From NCBI GenBank assembly GCA_963966185.1, contig CAWZYM010000325.1, forward strand, positions 1 to 64,000: DNA of 64,000 bases, in the 5' to 3' direction. Below the pieces are notes generated by a model. That model was not told where the DNA came from. It searched no databases and saw nothing but the letters and a program-made list of their open reading frames with translations. Positions 13,113-25,812 of the stretch are shown here, one piece after another. This DNA is from Rhabditoides inermis (taxonomy: Eukaryota; Nematoda; Chromadorea; Rhabditida; Rhabditidae). The position numbers and the translations under genes were made by a program. The first letter of the stretch is position 1, and every line of letters starts with the position of its first letter.

Positions 13113-13374
13113 GAGAGAATTGGGCACGCACATCCCCAGCTTTTCCGCGAACGTATGTTTTGAAACTCGTGCATCCCGTAATTTTGTGTGTTCGAATGCA
13201 GAATAGAATAGACAGATAGAGGGGAGAGAGAGAGAGGGCGAGCGAGTCGCTTGCTCTTTCCTTTAACTGCCGCGAATAAAGGAGATGTACAGCTAATCTG
13301 GATAGTTGCGGATACACTAGTGTACATATCAGGGACACATACGTTTCAGGGATACGTTTCATGCGATACGTTTC
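11110..13374. other. Intergenic or 5' non-coding stretch rich in CT/GA tracts
   Basis: No exon is supportable here. AATAAA at 11350-11355 could end the upstream gene. CT tracts lie at about 11784-11840, 12089-12129 and 12358-12431, and GA tracts at about 13050-13120. First exons of the RGK-type gene could be hidden here. Confidence 0.5.
12358..12431. repeat. (CT)n microsatellite
   Basis: Nearly uninterrupted CT over about 74 nt with a few TTT interruptions; long Ser-Leu reading frames across it are artefacts. Confidence 0.9.
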
Positions 13375-13926
13375 AGCTCGTTCCGCCGGGTGAATGCGGT
13401 GTCGCCTCTCCAGTCACCATGCGCGTCTCCAGTCTCACCCACGAGACGAAGCCTACCCCACACCCCACCCAAACGGTACGTTTTTCAAAGATCGATGAAA
13501 CGTAACAAAACACCATCTTTTTTGGTTTCTCGATTCCTGAAAAGCAAATTTCTCGTTTTATTGTACTTTGTGTAGACTCTCGAATCTTCGGTGCTTCTTA
13601 CTCGAAGCGCGTCTATTGAGAGAGAGAGAGAGAGAGAAGGTGGGAGAGGAAGTGAAAGCACTTTGAATGGCTCCTCAAGAGGTTTCACAAGTCTTTGTCA
13701 GTGGCTTCCTGGTTGTGTTCTCGAAATCTTTCGTAGCCACCGGCAACTGCATTAGTTAGAAATCCTTTCAAAATCCTCTATAGAATCACATCACATGAGA
13801 CAGATGAAAACATTGCTTACTGTTCCAAGCTACCGGAAGCCCACACCCACATATCTGATGAGATATCGAAACATGAGAACAAACTAGGGAGAGAGGAAGA
13901 GAGAGAGAGAGCGAGAGAGAGAGAGG

Positions 13927-13968
<42 letters not shown>

Positions 13969-15089
13969 ACAAGAATAGCATCTCTCTAACGAGACGTGCA
14001 GTGGAGTAGGAGGCATGTAAATAGAGGCAATCCGAGAGTCGCTCTCTATATCATCCCGATCTCGAGACACTGACTAACACGAGTGAACCCGGAAAAGTCT
14101 CCACACACCTGAATAAGCCTCCGGGAACCCACGTTCAATATGCTAATCAGGACAATTGTACTCACACACTCGCAGGTGATTAACAGAGTAAAACACCCAT
14201 TTCACAGTACAGGTTACCTTTCAATATGAACTGGTGAGGATCATTGGTCGTTGCATACTGTCGGCAGAATGAAACTATTTAACTGTTACCGGTTGCTCAA
14301 AGTCCACAGTGTTGTAAATGTGTCTGTCCTCGGTGTGTCTCACCAGAAAGGTTTTATGACAAGGTTTCCTTCGCATTTGCTAGTCGACAGTGACTTTCTG
14401 TTTTGCTTTTGAATTTCTTTAATCGGAGGGATACCTTTAACTTCCCCTTGTCAAAATTCACATATCTGTGTGTCGTGTCCCCAACTCTTCCTTGCTGCCT
14501 TTACCTTTGTCGAGATAGTTTCTGTCTCCCTCCCCACCATCTCATTGCCAGGTCGCTCCCGTCCACCCCCCGCACCCTCTCTCCCCGCCCGCATCCGCTG
14601 CCCGATCTGGACGAGTACTTCCCCACCAGTCCGAGCACAAGCAGCAGGTATGCGATCAGATCAATCATCATCATTTATAGGAAGAAAGTAGATAAGTATC
14701 TTCTTTGCCTTAACAAGTACGGTTAGTAAATCGTAGATCACACATGCTTTGAGTAGGTATGCGATCAGATCAGGTTCAAATCTTAATTATTTATAATGTA
14801 TTGAGAAGTTCCTATACAAGCACGATTTGTTTATTGACCATCACACTGCATTGAGCGACGGTACTCGAAGATTCCATTACGCGTTCGCAAAACAGCATTA
14901 CGTTTCCCCCGGTCATTCACAAAACACGGATCTTTGACGCCTGTACGGAATGGTTGATGGAAAACGGGAGGGAATGAGCAATGGGAATTGTACAAGAATA
15001 TTAAAATACGCCAGTCCAGCTGATTAATGAAAGCAGGAGCGCCTGATTTCAACAGGGACGTTCCAGATATGTATCTTGACGGAAGGAAA

Positions 15090-15140
<51 letters not shown>

Positions 15141-15528
15141 GGGAAGAGGAGAAATGTGATTAAGACGCCACATGTCTTAATCCACCGCCACGTTCCAATT
15201 ACCTTTTATTCGCGAAATGAGATAACTGGGAAAAGGGCGTCGCCCCACTCATTCCTTCACACTATTCCCCTGACGTTTTGTTATTTTGTTATGGCGAGTT
15301 AATGAGGTTTTATTAACCTTTTTATTTCGTTACAAGTCACACATTTGCCACCTACAACTCACTGCCACGACGCTTGCTGTTTACTCGCATTGTTCCGCGT
15401 TAGTTCTCCCTCGGGGCACGTTGAATTGCTCTGAATTGATGACTCTCTCACGATAACAATATGCACTCACTGTCGTCCGACCAATCGAGTCCCCGGGGGT
15501 TAATTGACGTTTCACCACTCGGTTCACT

Positions 15529-15597
<69 letters not shown>

Positions 15598-15853
15598 GAC
15601 TTTGCAAAAACAAAAAAAAAAGTCGAGTTCGCGTCTCGTTGGACCTACTGATCCACTGATTGCAGTGTAAATGTTATAGAAGCAACTATACTAAGCGTGC
15701 AAAAAGAGTAAACGTTAGAAATATACTAACTGAATAGGAGTCACTATACTAATCCCGAGTGACTGTAGACTGTAGTGAATAGACGAACCGGCATATTCAA
15801 TAGCGCGGGGAAATAGGCTCGCTTTTTTCCGGCCGACCGAACGCATAGAGGGC

Positions 15854-15949
<96 letters not shown>

Positions 15950-16925
15950 GATAGGAAATTACACACATCGGCGGAAGTCAAAATACGAAATGAGACGAGA
16001 GAGATAATGAATGAGGGACTAGTAATAGAGGGACCAAAATAGGTAATACAGCCCCCGCAAAGTGTTCTCTGGGATAGTTCCATTAATACAGAGATATAGC
16101 CTGCGCCAAAGCGAAATTCATAATTCATAATTCATAGTTCATAACAGTTCACTTCAGCTCGGAGCAATCGCCCCGTCGCAAACCACTCAGAAAGCTCTCT
16201 CCACTATCCGCTCAGAGGTACGTACGGTTTACAGATCACAGATTCGTCGCACTCCACTCCAAGTCAGTCAAAGGTTTATCCAGAATCCAAATTCGGTTTT
16301 TTTTTTCAAATTCGTCATATGACTCATATTTTTCAATTTAGACGTATAGCGTTGCTGTGCAAAGTTTCACGTAGTCAATATTTCATGTGGAAAACACGGC
16401 TCATACATATGTGTTTACATCCGGCTTACAAGCATTTTCCTCTCTCTCCTCTCCTCTTTTCCATTTTTCGCCTCAGCATAAAAAATGATAATGATATGGT
16501 CGACTGTTCAGAGAAAACTTCTTTTTTCTGTGGTCTCAATAGACTTGAGCGAGATTACTCTGAATGTAGAACATGTGATTCAAAGCACCTGTCGACACAT
16601 GTTTTATGGTCTGTACTGTCACAGTTTCACCTTCTTTTCGCTGCCAAATCTCAATATTCCACATTTTCCGAAACCGCAATGTGTCTCTATGACTTTTCAA
16701 AAAAAAGCGTTCTTTGAATTTGAAATTCTTGTAAATTTTAAATCATGTTTGCTAGCATACCTGCGTAGGAGGCTGCGGCTCCCAGGCTCACCTGACATGT
16801 CCTCGCCTTTTGTGGCCCCCTGATTCTATGTTTGCGTCCCCTCCTCCGGGGGGATATTCGGATATTGTGATACTCGCGAGAGTACGCGAGTCATACACAC
16901 ACACTCTCAATTTTCCCCGCCACGC

Positions 16926-16966
<41 letters not shown>

Positions 16967-19900
16967 GTCAATCTTGTCATTTTTCGCCGTTTCATTTCTA
17001 TCCGAAAGAAACAAGTGGAAAACGCGCGCAGCACGCGATCTTTATTGTCTCGAGAAATTTAGCATTTCCCTCTCTCTTCTCGCATCGATTTAGCCGTTAT
17101 TGTACACTTTCCGCGGTTTTCAGAATCGTAATCAAGTGAAAAGCGCAATTTCTATGTTCTCCGAGAATCGGCTCAGCACCCGTGCGCATGAAGAGATTAT
17201 CGCTAATTCGTAGTGTCGCGTAGTGTATGGTGTCGCGTGGTGCGTTGACCTACGGAATCGCGGAATGGATAGCGGAGCGGAAAATACACCTGGCGGGGCG
17301 CTATTATGCCGTTATTGCCCCGCCACAATATCGAGTATAGCGGGAACGCCGGCAAATGGAATTGTGCAATCGTGGATAGTTGTTCACTCCACTCCACACA
17401 CCTGTGCACCTTCCCATTATTCTTCTTGTAACCACTTGTCTAACGATAAGAGCTATTGACCCTTTCGCAGAATAATCTCTTAGGAGCTACCATTACCTTT
17501 AACTTTTACATGTAGTCTGTCTCGGGACCATCTCACTGTTCTCTCTTCTATGGTTGCGATGCGCTCCACAGAGTCTTGAATCGTAGGCCTTAACTTTTTT
17601 TATTACCTTAACTTAATCTTTTATATGTTGTCTAGTCCGCTAACTGCTGTCAAATTGATGTGAAGGTGTCTCGCTCGGTACTCACTCTATGCTCTCTTCA
17701 GGGTTGCGATGCGTGACTCTGGCTTCGCGGATTCGGCGTTCAATTCGAGTCGAGACGACGATGAGGGCAGTCCGAGGCTGGCGCAGCGGAGACACAGGAG
17801 GTAAGGGGGGGGGGGGGGCGATAGGGTTGTGTGATAGGTGATTGCATAGTCATAGTGATAGGGTAGAGAGAGATGAGAGAGAGAGAGAGAGAAAGAGAGA
17901 GAAAGAGAGAGATGAGAGAGATGTAGAGAGAAGGTTTCCTTTGTTAGGATATTCTTTGTTTTATGTACGAGTATATTTTAGATGTCAAGTAACTAAAGAT
18001 GACGATATGAAAACCTCTTGTTTTGAAACACAATTTGATATTCTGGTGATATTCGAAATATTTCAAACAAAAAAAAACACACCATATACCCGACCATGGT
18101 ACGTATCGAAAAAGACAGGGAAAAGCAATGTACAAGAGCAAATGTAGTAGTTCTGCATACCGGCATATCGATCCTCCTACTACACACACTAACAAAAATC
18201 CGATACTCTGATCAAATTACCGACCTATGTAGAAGTGCTACAGTTTTACATAATGTTTGAAACGTAATTGATATTTAGCTATTCGATACCTCGATCTAAT
18301 TACCGACCTAGACGACAACAGTTAAACACCATCATAGAAACGTAAATAATCGATACCTCACATAAAACCATCAGTGTTTATGCAATATTATTGAAACGTA
18401 TTCGAACGAAACGTATCGGCAATAAACGTACGCCTTCCAGTTCGTGCGGCCAGCAGCGTCGCGGCTGCTTCACCGACCGCGGAGGGGAGGGGGCGAGTCG
18501 GCTGAGGAGCTTCGACTATAGGTGGGTGCACTGGGGAATCTCTCTCTCTTTATCTCTCTCTCTCTCTCTCCCTCTCTATCTCTGTCTCTGTCTCTCTCTC
18601 TCTTTTCGCTCTTTCTCTCTCTCTCTCCCTCTCCCTCTCTCTCTCGCTCTCTCTCTCTCTCGCTCTCGCTCTCTCTCTCGCTCTCTCTCTCTCTCTCGCT
18701 CTCGCTCTCTCGCTCTCTCTCCATGTGTTTTGCTACATGTGTGCTTTGTGATGTGCTATACACTGTATACATAGTGATGTACTATATGATAAGATATGGG
18801 TTTTGTGTTTTGGATGTGCTGAATGTCGTTGTTTCAGACACGGCGTCCTCATTGACAAGGGCTTCCAGAACATCGCCACAGCCACCCAGATCAGACCGTC
18901 CAGAGGTGAACGATTCTGGAGAGAGATCCTGGATTAGGAGTGCAATATTCATACTATGCATGGGGCATGGCAAGTAGTCTGATAGTGAGCGTGATTATAC
19001 TTTGCACCTAATCTGTTGCGTGTTGCGTTCGATTTGAGCGACGAAATATAAAAAGTTTTCTGATGAAAGTATATGCAAATCGCTGTCACGCCATCTGTAT
19101 ATGCCCTAGAATGTTCCATAGCCATCGTCTCATAAGAAATGCAGCAGGAAACATCAAGTCTGCACGACTTTCATGTATTGCATACCAACTTGCACATAAA
19201 ACTTCCTTGAACTAAGTTTATTAGTGTGCCGCTGTGCCGTGAAATGGGGAACATTATGAAAAGTACACTGTACAATACAATGTTTTATATATTGTTACAT
19301 ATGTATAATAGTATAATAACCTTATTCCAGACGCGCGCCGCGCCACCTGCCCCGAGATCTGGCTGGTGCCCGCCGCCGCCAAGCCTGTCAGGAAGGTGGG
19401 AATAATTTTAGAATAATTTTAAACAATTTAGGAACCCTATTTTACCAGTTAATTATTAATTGGTATTTTTTATCCCGTACTAACAATCGGAAAACAAATG
19501 TTACAATGACAACTATATGTACGATTCACCTAACACTCAAAAATCATCTTTCCATTATTCGGCAATAAACTTGCATCAATCACTCTTAGACATACATATG
19601 TTTCATTAGAGAGGGCGCGCAGCGCCCTCTCTTTTGGCTTAGGATAAGGCTCGCGCTAGAATTTTTAAGAAGCGATATCCAAAGGTCATGTTAGCAGCAA
19701 CGTGAACTCATCCAATTCATGTTAGTTAGATTCGCACGGTTCCGTAGGCCAGATCACTGGTTGACGCCATCTTTGTATCTTTTCTGTGAAAGAAGTTATG
19801 CGCGATCGCGCGCATCCATGAGGCGAGAGGCCAGCGTGTGGGTGTGTGTGTGTGGACCGTTTCCAGTCAACGCTGGCTGCTAGCTCTCTCTCTCGGTGGG

Positions 19901-20363
19901 CGGGGCGAGAGAGAGAGAGCGCGAGAGTGCGCGATATTGAGAGAGCGCGCAGACGGTAGTAGACATGCACTTACGCCTCAGCGATTCAAAATAAAGAGTA
20001 AAATTTCTTTCAAAGCGTTTCTTTTGATACCATGAGAAACATTGTTGTACATACGCAACAAACACGACCTGTAGAATGTAGTATATTCAATGACTTGCTA
20101 CCATCATTAAATTGTATCATTCATCATAGTTCTGCGCATACGAATGAACGACGGAGCTTGGCAATCAGGTAGAAAAGAAATTTCTATGAAATTTAACAAA
20201 AGCACATATATTATCTCTTAAAAGTACTCGCGTAAAGAGAGTCAGTTTGTCTTGACCCAATTCAACAAAAGCGCATGCATAAAACGTTTACAAATACTAA
20301 CACAAACCTGCGCATAACGGACTGTTCGATGAATCGATGAAATTGATGAAATGTAATCAATAT

Positions 20364-20401
<38 letters not shown>

Positions 20402-23400
20402 CAGGTTTGTGTTAGTATTTGTAAACGTTTTATGCATGCGCTTTTGTTGAATTGGGTCAAGACAAACTGACTCTCTTTACGCGAGTACTTTTAAGAGATA
20501 ATCTCTACTGTATTGGGCGAGAAATCGTGGCTATGTCTATATCTATATCGTATCTATAATGAAACTATATCGTGGTCTGTAGCAGTTTTCCAATAGAGAA
20601 TTAAACGTTACAATGACAATCCAACTACATACGTTTCACCTAACACTCAAAAATCAGTATTTCTATTACTTTGCAATGTGCTGTTGGAAAAACCTTCAAA
20701 ACAACGAATAAGAAAATGAACCATACTTACACGTGCACACGTTTCATGTCTGACTTACAATGCGAGAACGTTTGATGAGAGCAATGTATTTAATATTGAA
20801 AAAGTGAATGTTTACGAATCACCCAAAAAAACTATGTACTGATATGCTGGATCTTCAAATGACAAACAAAAACAACATCAACCATGCTTAAACATGCATA
20901 CGTTTCATCTCTACTATATCGTGCGCGAACGGTCGATAGGAGCAATGTTTTAGTACCACGCTTATTACTTATCCGTTCAATGAACGCTATCTAAGGTGTT
21001 TTCCTTCAAGAATTGCACACTTTCTCACGATTTTCATCTTTTTGTGTGTGTGGCACAGTGTAAACTAAATGATTGTGAATTGTCAAAAAGGAAAATCGTT
21101 GTGCTATGGCGCTATGGTGTATAGTCCTTCTTCGGGGTTATTCACCTTCACCCTTCATCGAACCAGTTCAGGTGGTTCTCCGCATCTATGGCAATCGGAC
21201 GGCAGGCAAGAAGACGCTGGCCCACCAGATACATCATCATGCCAAGACCACCGCGCAGGAGGGAATGGACATTGTCTGTGAGTGGAATTTTGCGGGTTTT
21301 TCACTCATCTTCCACAAAGAGAAGTTATTGACACGAAAAGAACGCAACAAGGTTGATGATGTGTGTGAGTGGGGTTTGTCTGCTTGTATGATTGTTTTAT
21401 ATATACTTATTTACTTTCAAATATGCGCTTTCTGCAAAAGTTATTCGCGTTATTGATATCATTGTACATTTAATGATTGTGATGTGAAGAAGCTCTAAAA
21501 CCAAATCTCAATCATCCATTTCATTTTCGAAATGCATCTACAATCCGCGTGCTGCAATCCGAGAAATGAAAAAAGACTGCGATTTGATTTCGTAAGCTGA
21601 AGAAAAACACGAGTGAATTCACGAATACGGCTTATGGCTTGGAACAAGTAGAGATAAGTAGCAGCAATCAAATCTACAGTTAGAGAAATGAATTCAGTTG
21701 TTTATGAGATATCGGCCAAACTTTTTTCCTTCTGACAATCGTATGAATTAATAGGTCGCTCTAAGATTTCTGAGTCTTTCTTGAGAAAGGCTTCGATCTA
21801 TCAGAGATCTTAAAGGTAGTGTACACTCTGAGATTCGAATATACATATATTAAAAAGTTGAGAAGAAATAAACAGAACAGTTAAACTGAAAATGAGAGAA
21901 ATATAATGAAGTTGTGCGTCCATCTGTGAAATCTCACCAACACGAAATAATGGACCCAAACACTGGCACCAATTTTCCTTATGGCACTATAAAATTAATA
22001 CTTCTCAACATGTTTTAAAAGGGTTTTATTCGTTTCATAAGGTGATATTTTGCCATAAGGTAATATTTTGCAATTTAACTTCGAAAGTATGTACTATATC
22101 CTGGTATGGTCAACTCCACTTTCAAATTCAAAGTGAACACTACCTATCTTCTGCACAAAAGCTGATCGCTCATCATAACAAACAATACGGAAAATTAAAA
22201 AAAAATGCTGATATTAGCAAATGACTAGATTATAGAGAAAAGATAATCCTCGAGGAAAATAATAGATCTAAAAAGCTCGTCTTTCATGAGATCTTCTGCA
22301 CAAAAGCTAATCGCGTGTTTATCGAAAAAGTCATCTAACAAAGGTATCCTGCAAACGGAAATCGCATTACATAGATGACAAGGAAGTGTTTACAAAAATA
22401 TGTGATCAAGAAGAATGATACAGTGATAACATTCAAGAGTCCGATATGCTCCTCCGAGCAGGACTGTCAATAAAAAATTCTTCAGCGAACATCGATGACG
22501 ACGCTTCTCGCCACATCTCATTCCTTCTCAACGGGGAGGAAATCCACTTGGAAATCGTGCAGGAATCGCAACTGGAAGTGAGCCATAATCGATAAATCGA
22601 TAGTCAATCAATAATTTCAGTCGAGCTTTGACTGTCTCACAGTGTACATGGTGGTCTACAATGTGGACAAGAGAGAGTCGTTCAATCGCGCCGCTCAGTT
22701 GCTGTATAGGATATACCAGAATAGGTGAGATGATAGTATGTATTTTTGGTTTGTGCCTTCAACGAATAATTGAAGTTTGTTTCATTGTTTGAGATTATGT
22801 CTTTCACGAGAAACGTACAACAGATATATATGAAAGTTGAAAAAACGCAATCAACAAGCATTCAGTCACACACGTGTACACTTTTTTCAATACACAACAT
22901 TTTTACTTTTCAATGTTAATACAACAAATGACATGACGATTATGATAGTTTTTTTTCATGGATAAAGTAAATCCACAACTTTTATTAACTGTTCTTTATC
23001 GTACAGCTTGTAAGTGTTTCTTGTGAAACGTATGATAACATATTTATATACGAAACTACTCTGAGAATCACAAGCAAAACAAAGTTTTAATATATTACCA
23101 AATAAAGAAGATTGTTGTAAAAAAAAAACACTGGGCTATGGTCTATTGCCATAGTCGTCCTTCGTCCTTCGACCTTATTCGCAGAGCAATTCAGCAATTA
23201 ATCTAGATTAAAGAGCTTGAATTGGAAGGAAACCTTTACCTTTACCTTCACCTTTACAGGAAGGGGGACGTGCCGGTTCTTCTCGTTGGCAACAAAATCG
23301 ACCTGAAGAGAAACAAAGTCGTCACCACAATAGGTTAGTTGTGCTTGGTTTCGGTTATCTTTCTACAATCACATAGCATGGATTACCGAAAAATTGACCC

Positions 23401-24179
23401 AAACACCATATTGACTATGTGAAACGTAACCGTTATAACTAGTGTTATTTTGATGATCTCGAGTTTCTCGAATTTCTTGAATTTTGAACCAGAAAAAATA
23501 GTTTGGAAAACGATTTCACAATTTTGACAAAGCAAATTTACACAGATATATTGATTTCGAAAGCTATGACTTATTTTACTGTGGACTTGAAACGTATTGA
23601 AACGAACTGCATTTTCATCTTTTCAGAAGGTCGCATGCTCGCCAAGATCTACCACTGCAGCTTCGTAGAAGTCTCCGCACTCATGGGAATGAATCTGGAT
23701 GAGATGTGGTGGGTACAACCTACAAACTTACCTATATGTACATACAAGTTGACTTGAAACGTTTTGTAACGTTTCAATTTGAAAATTTTCAAACGTTTAT
23801 GTACTTCATACGTATTCAGGACAATTTCTATGAAATACGACTAACATATGAACAAGTTAAATGTGTTAGTTTGTATAGGCTAGGTCTATGGACTACGCAA
23901 AAAACTCAATGTACGTGGTTAGTACGTTTCATGAGAGTAGTATTAGTATCTCGCGACAATTCACTTGCAGTCCTTGTTTTTCTTTTTGCTTCCCCCCCCC
24001 CTGCAATGTGATACTCAGTTATTAGATGGAATAAAATATAACTTTGCAGGTCGGCTCTCCTCTCGAAACTCCGGCCGGTGGATCCGATCGATAATCGCGG
24101 ACTCATCCACAGACTGTGGACGCGAGGACGCTCCATCGCCAGAAGCTGCGAGGAGATCGTGCGCAGCATAGTCGCGTAG
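13375..24179 (+). CDS. RGK-type (Rad/Gem/Rem) Ras-related small GTPase, P-loop atypical
   Basis: RGK proteins are membrane-associated Ras relatives that in other animals inhibit voltage-gated calcium channels. Eleven exons join in consistent phase: 14552-14647, 17702-17800, 18441-18521, 18838-18905, 19331-19395, 21172-21277, 22486-22577, 22621-22724, 23260-23333, 23627-23708 and 24050-24179. They encode at least 331 residues. A further exon at 13375-13473 (LVPPGECGV...) looks coding but its join to 14552 is out of phase, so the start is unresolved. The N-terminal third is Ser/Arg-rich. The GTPase domain begins VVLRIYGNRTAGKKTLAHQI (G1), then VYMVVYNVDKRESF, GNKID (G4, NKxD) and FVEVSA (G5). 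The segment EGRMLAKIYHCSFVEVSA is close to RGK members. The switch II aspartate is not evident (LEIVQES) and there is no CAAX box, as in RGK proteins. In G1 the Ser/Thr after GK is Lys. The acceptor at 13374 and donor at 14648 are both echoed nearby in the introns. Confidence 0.82.
13888..13968. repeat. (GA)n microsatellite
   Basis: About 80 nt of GA with G-rich interruptions, in the region between the 13375 exon and the 14552 exon. Confidence 0.9.
15531..15597. repeat. (CT)n microsatellite
   Basis: An uninterrupted CT run except for one TTT, in the large 14648-17701 intron of the RGK-type gene. Confidence 0.92.
15855..15950. repeat. (GA)n microsatellite
   Basis: About 95 nt of GA, in the same intron as the CT tract 250 nt upstream. 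The two tracts are complementary and could form a hairpin in the transcript. Confidence 0.92.
18541..18720. repeat. CT-rich microsatellite
   Basis: A long compound CT/CTCG tract starting about 20 nt after the donor of the 18441-18521 exon. Confidence 0.92.
19610..19635. repeat. Short perfect hairpin in an RGK-gene intron
   Basis: GAGAGGGCGC, a 3-nt loop, then GCGCCCTCTC: a 10-bp perfect stem. The 17-nt sequence GCGCGCCCTCTCTAATG at about 38979 is the exact reverse complement of its left part, so it may belong to a repeat family. Confidence 0.5.
20212..20502. repeat. Foldback element with about 100-bp terminal inverted repeats
   Basis: The left arm (about 20212-20309) and right arm (about 20402-20502) are near-perfect reverse complements. 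They contain CAATTCAACAAAAGCGCATG and its complement. The 90-nt centre contains a (GA)n run. A third arm, alone, lies at about 59206-59320. No coding capacity; it sits in the RGK-type gene's 19396-21171 intron. This looks like a MITE. Confidence 0.82.
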
Positions 24180-25390
24180 ACGTCGACGTCATCTAACTTC
24201 TGTGACGTCATCTGACTCTAGAATCCTTGTTCGATAACATTTCACCCACACACCCACACATCTCAATTTTTCACCACGGGCGCGTCTCCTTCTCATTTCA
24301 TTGTTTTTTATCACTGTGACCACATGTTTTTATTTTGCGTCTGTTTTTTCGTAACTTGCATATATTAATTTTGATCTCATTTCGATTGTCACCCTTTTTA
24401 GGTGGTCATGCATTGTGATGAAACGTTTTAATGCGAGACTCTATCATTGTTCGACTCTATCAAGTATAGGTTATGGGTTATGACATTCTTTTTCATAACT
24501 ATTTCGCATGAAACTAAAACAACTTTCCCATCTTCTACCTCCACACTCTACACATTCTCAAAATTCCGAAGCGAGTGAGAAAAACAAAGACTAAAATGTT
24601 TCAGTTTATTTGTTTCAATCGTAGAAATCTACATATATTCAACATTCCATTACATATAACACGTGAAACGTGTTGAGTTTACAGAGGACGACAGTGACAT
24701 GTCTTCAAAATGTTCTAAGCGTGGTTACAGGAGGTTCCCTTTGCGATTTCAGGAACTATATATCTCGTTTAAGCCTGCATGTTCGCACTAGCTTCTCCAT
24801 CATGTCCTGAGACGCCTCCCTCGCAATAACCAGCAAACACCAATCAAACACGGGGCAGAGAGTGGGCGAGAGACAGTGCAAACAGAGAGACGCAGACAGC
24901 CTCGGTAGAATGGGTGGATCGGACGACTTATTCATGCTGCAAAATGCTAGCATGGCGTAATCAGATAAGAATTTACCAAACAACACACACATTTGCATCG
25001 AAAAGCCGATAAGCAGAGTTTGAGTTTTGGGTTTTGGGTAAATCTAAAACCACAACGGGCGAACGGGTAATGTATGTACATAGAGAGATAGCGGCGGTGC
25101 GAGGTAAGCCGTAAGCCGGTATAAGTTGAGGTTATCGCATTCTTTTAACGCCACGACTCTGAAATTATTGAGTAGAAGTAGATAAGCATTCTTGCGCGTC
25201 TTTCTCACAAAGAAATCGAGAAGTGATACCCCCTCCACTTCACATGACATCATACAGGTGGTCCAGGAAAACATAAAAGCCACGTCGGGATGAATTGTTC
25301 CAGGTTACCACCTTTTATCACAACTTTACAACGCATTTGAACTGAAAAAGTGATGAGTTCATAATCATTCTTGCAAGTGAAGCGTGAGTG
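24180..25390. other. Intergenic stretch between the RGK-type gene and the secreted-protein cluster
   Basis: No + strand exon is seen. The only protein-like piece is the - strand candidate at 24756-24963. AT-rich 3' flanking sequence with several GAAACGT motifs. Confidence 0.5.
24756..24963 (-). CDS. Candidate terminal exon of a minus-strand gene, unknown product
   Basis: On the minus strand an acceptor CATTTTGCAG is followed by an open frame starting MNKSSDPPILPRLSASLCL, continuing through a Cys-rich stretch to REASQDMMEKLVRTCRLKRD and a stop. Composition and the good acceptor suggest a real last exon. It could belong to the minus-strand gene whose first exons lie at 26027-25813, but the exons between were not resolved and family is unknown. 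Confidence 0.3.
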
Positions 25391-25463
25391 ATGATGCTGT
25401 ACGTTCTACTTCTTCTGGCTGGAGCCACTCTGCCCACCACAGTAGCTGCCCCACCACCCAAAC
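25391..25463 (+). CDS. Signal-peptide exon of a secreted protein
   Basis: The exon encodes MMLYVLLLLAGATLPTTVAA then PPPK and ends at a donor GTGAGC (25464). Tandem ATG codons, a nine-residue hydrophobic core and small residues near the likely cleavage site make a textbook secretion signal. It lies upstream of ShKT exons on the same strand, so it is probably their first exon, but it is outside the duplicated unit that carries them and the next exon was not identified. A minus-strand frame also runs through here but reads less like protein. Confidence 0.5.
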
Positions 25464-25494
25464 GTGAGCGATCACATGCGTAGTTGGGAATAAA

Positions 25495-25690
25495 GTCCTC
25501 TCCAATTCTCCAGGAGCACGATTCGTGCGCAAGCACGTTGTATACGTTGTGGCAAACAATTCACGAGATCAGTATCTTTGATGACTAAGTCATCGATCAA
25601 GGATTGTTTTCGTGTATTCCAAATTACGCTGTTTGCGCGCGAATAGTGCGGGGCGATTTGAACTGGAGAATCGGCGGGAACTTTAGTGTG
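25495..25690 (-). repeat. Dispersed repeat, copy 2 (inverted relative to 8842-9055)
   Basis: The reverse complement matches 8842-9055, including the CCGCCGATTCT start and the GTATAC and GCTTGCGCA blocks. It ends within about 12 nt of the left edge of the 2.07-kb tandem duplication (25702). Confidence 0.6.
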
Positions 25691-25812
25691 TTGTCGAAAG
25701 TGGTTGATTGAAATAGAAATGAATGTATATAGTATACTTGTGAAATGATAATTGTGGAAAGTCTCTGGAGATGATATAGAGGCTCCTATATTGTGCAAAC
25801 ACTCATACTTAC

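Noticed and set aside
19610..19640. Rho-independent terminator (GC hairpin then TTTT)
   Set aside because: The host is a nematode; the hairpin lies in an intron, so bacterial termination does not apply.
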